A DNA stretch of 6,234 nucleotides from JANNFX01 sp040080075 (GTDB lineage Bacteria; Pseudomonadota; Alphaproteobacteria; Rhizobiales; Hyphomicrobiaceae), in assembly GCA_040080075.1 (NCBI GenBank), contig JBEBJD010000255.1, forward strand, positions 1 to 6,234, written 5' to 3'. The notes under the pieces are model-generated. The model searched no databases, was not told the origin of the DNA, and worked only from the letters and a program-made list of their open reading frames with translations. Positions 5,175-6,234 of this stretch are shown in pieces. Position 1 is the first letter of the stretch. Every line of letters begins with the position of its first letter. The translations under genes were made by a program, and so were the position numbers.

Positions 5175-6143
5175 ATGTTGACCGTCTATGAATCGGCCGG
5201 GGGCAAACTCATGCGTCAGGCCGAGGTGCCGGCCAAATCCGAAAATGCACTGTGGTTTGACCTGTTGAACCCGACTGCAGACGAAGACCGGCAGGTTGAA
5301 CAGGTTTTGGGTATATCGGTGCCAACGCGTGATGAAATGCGCGAAATCGAAGCGTCTAACCGGTTTTATACGGAAAGCGGCGCAACTTACATCACCTCGT
5401 TCATTGTTCACAACGGTCACAGCGGTCCGCCGGAAAGCGCGACGGTGACCTTTATTCTGAGTGGCAACCGGCTGGTGACCGTTCGCTATACCGAGCCAAG
5501 ACTGTTTCCCGAATTCCTCAACCGGGTTGAACGCGGTGATGCCCCGGCGGGATCGGCCGCCGCCATTCTCGTGGGATTTTTCGAAAGTATCATTCAGAAC
5601 AAGGCCGATCTGATCGAACGCGTCCAAGACGAAGTCGATAAGCTGGCGCAAGGCATTTTCGATATGAAAGCGGCAGGCAACCGCAATAAGCGTCTTGACG
5701 CCTTGTTGAAGGTGATCGGCCAAGAGGGCGATATTGTCGCCCGGGTTCAGGAAAGCGCGACCTCCATCGACCGCGGCCTGCACTTTTTCGAAAAGGCTGC
5801 TCTTGATATGGTTGCGGATACCAAAACAGTTTCGCGCATTCAAAGCGCCGAGCGCGACAACGCCTCACTGGCCGAACATCTGCGCTCGCTGTCGAACCGA
5901 GTCAGTTTTCTGCTCGATGCAACCCTCGGTATGATCGCGACAGAACAGAACCAGATTATCAAACTGTTCTCGGTGATGGCTGTGATGCTCATGCCGCCGA
6001 CGCTCGTTGCTTCGATCTACGGTATGAACTTCCGGCATATGCCGGAAATCGAATGGGAGTGGGGATATCCGCTCGCGCTTGGGCTGATGTTTTTGGCCGC
6101 TGTGATTCCATTCGTTTATTTCAAGCGCAAGGGTTGGCTCTAG
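5175..6143 (+). CDS. corA: CorA family magnesium/divalent-cation transporter
   Basis: CorA forms a homopentameric inner-membrane channel that takes up Mg2+ (also Co2+ and Ni2+ in some members), with a large cytosolic domain that senses Mg2+. This protein has 322 residues, close to the 316 of E. coli. The cytosolic alpha/beta domain (about 1-240) includes LWFDLLNPTADED near the N-terminus, then TSFIVHNG..VTFILSGNRLVTVRYTEP, then the long helices (ADLIERVQDEVDKL; RVQESATSIDRGLHFFEKA). Two C-terminal transmembrane helices lie at about 262-283 and 297-316. The first ends in the signature YGMNF (282-286), followed by the typical MPE loop (289-291). The end is KRKGWL, as in other CorA proteins. ATG 5175 is chosen because it has a GGGGG just upstream and matches family length; the frame stays open to 5091 without family resemblance. 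A dispersed repeat begins at the stop codon. Confidence 0.96.
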   Translation: MLTVYESAGGKLMRQAEVPAKSENALWFDLLNPTADEDRQVEQVLGISVPTRDEMREIEASNRFYTESGATYITSFIVHNGHSGPPESATVTFILSGNRLVTVRYTEPRLFPEFLNRVERGDAPAGSAAAILVGFFESIIQNKADLIERVQDEVDKLAQGIFDMKAAGNRNKRLDALLKVIGQEGDIVARVQESATSIDRGLHFFEKAALDMVADTKTVSRIQSAERDNASLAEHLRSLSNRVSFLLDATLGMIATEQNQIIKLFSVMAVMLMPPTLVASIYGMNFRHMPEIEWEWGYPLALGLMFLAAVIPFVYFKRKGWL

Positions 6144-6145
6144 AT

Positions 6146-6212
6146 GGCTTTTGTTTTGTCGCATTTTCTACGAAGAACCGGGAGCCGCTTCGCAGGACAA
6201 ATGCTCTAGTGT
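6146..6212 (+). repeat. Dispersed repeat, copy B (3' part only)
   Basis: This is a second copy of the 67-base part of the repeat found at 4473-4539, in the same orientation and of equal length, identical except for a few positions in the middle (the GGGATCCAC region and nearby). The nested 5' palindrome seen in copy A is missing. The copy starts three bases after the corA stop, and the TCTAG preceding it (6139-6143) resembles the usual repeat edge, so the TAG stop itself may derive from the element. It keeps the CGAAG/CTTCG hairpin. Confidence 0.85.
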
Positions 6213-6234
6213 TCCGACTCCGGCCCTTCGTACC

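Noticed and set aside
4902..5843. 313-codon open frame on the minus strand over corA
   Set aside because: It is antisense to a clear CorA gene, has no family features, and starts inside the conserved corA coding region. It is a GC-rich shadow frame.

Overview
The window looks like chromosomal DNA from an alphaproteobacterium, most likely of the order Hyphomicrobiales. The evidence is the divergent ubiA/rsmE pair, the bactofilin, several short secreted proteins of a type common in that group, and AT-flanked palindromic intergenic repeats ending in CTAG. The GC content looks moderately high, and I assign no genus. Most of the content is ordinary household and envelope biology. I see no phage, CRISPR, toxin-antitoxin or biosynthetic cluster.

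Left part (1-1455). The 5' end of ubiA (ubiquinone biosynthesis) runs leftward off the edge. rsmE (16S rRNA m3U1498 methyltransferase) runs rightward from the shared intergenic region. Behind rsmE is a 25-codon ORF with an exceptionally long Shine-Dalgarno match, followed by a clear Rho-independent terminator.

Middle (1534-3454). A four-helix inner-membrane protein of unknown function comes first. Next are two tandem copies of a 51-bp palindromic repeat, a small secreted basic protein built on a 17-residue repeat, and a bactofilin (bacterial cytoskeletal polymer). The bactofilin terminator doubles as the last codons and stop of the convergent gene.

Right part (3445-6234). A YeaD-type hexose-6-phosphate mutarotase runs leftward, and its apparent start codon lies in the loop of a long imperfect palindrome. 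Upstream of it is a second, composite repeat, whose 3' half recurs directly after corA. Between these two copies are a small cysteine-containing secreted protein (leftward) and the CorA magnesium transporter (rightward), which are divergent.

The genes do not form one pathway. They are separate short units (ubiA; rsmE; small ORF; membrane protein; secreted protein; bactofilin; mutarotase; Cys protein; corA) separated by repeats and terminators. The points most worth a second look are the palindrome at the mutarotase start, the small terminated ORF at 1294, and the repeat copies bracketing the corA unit.
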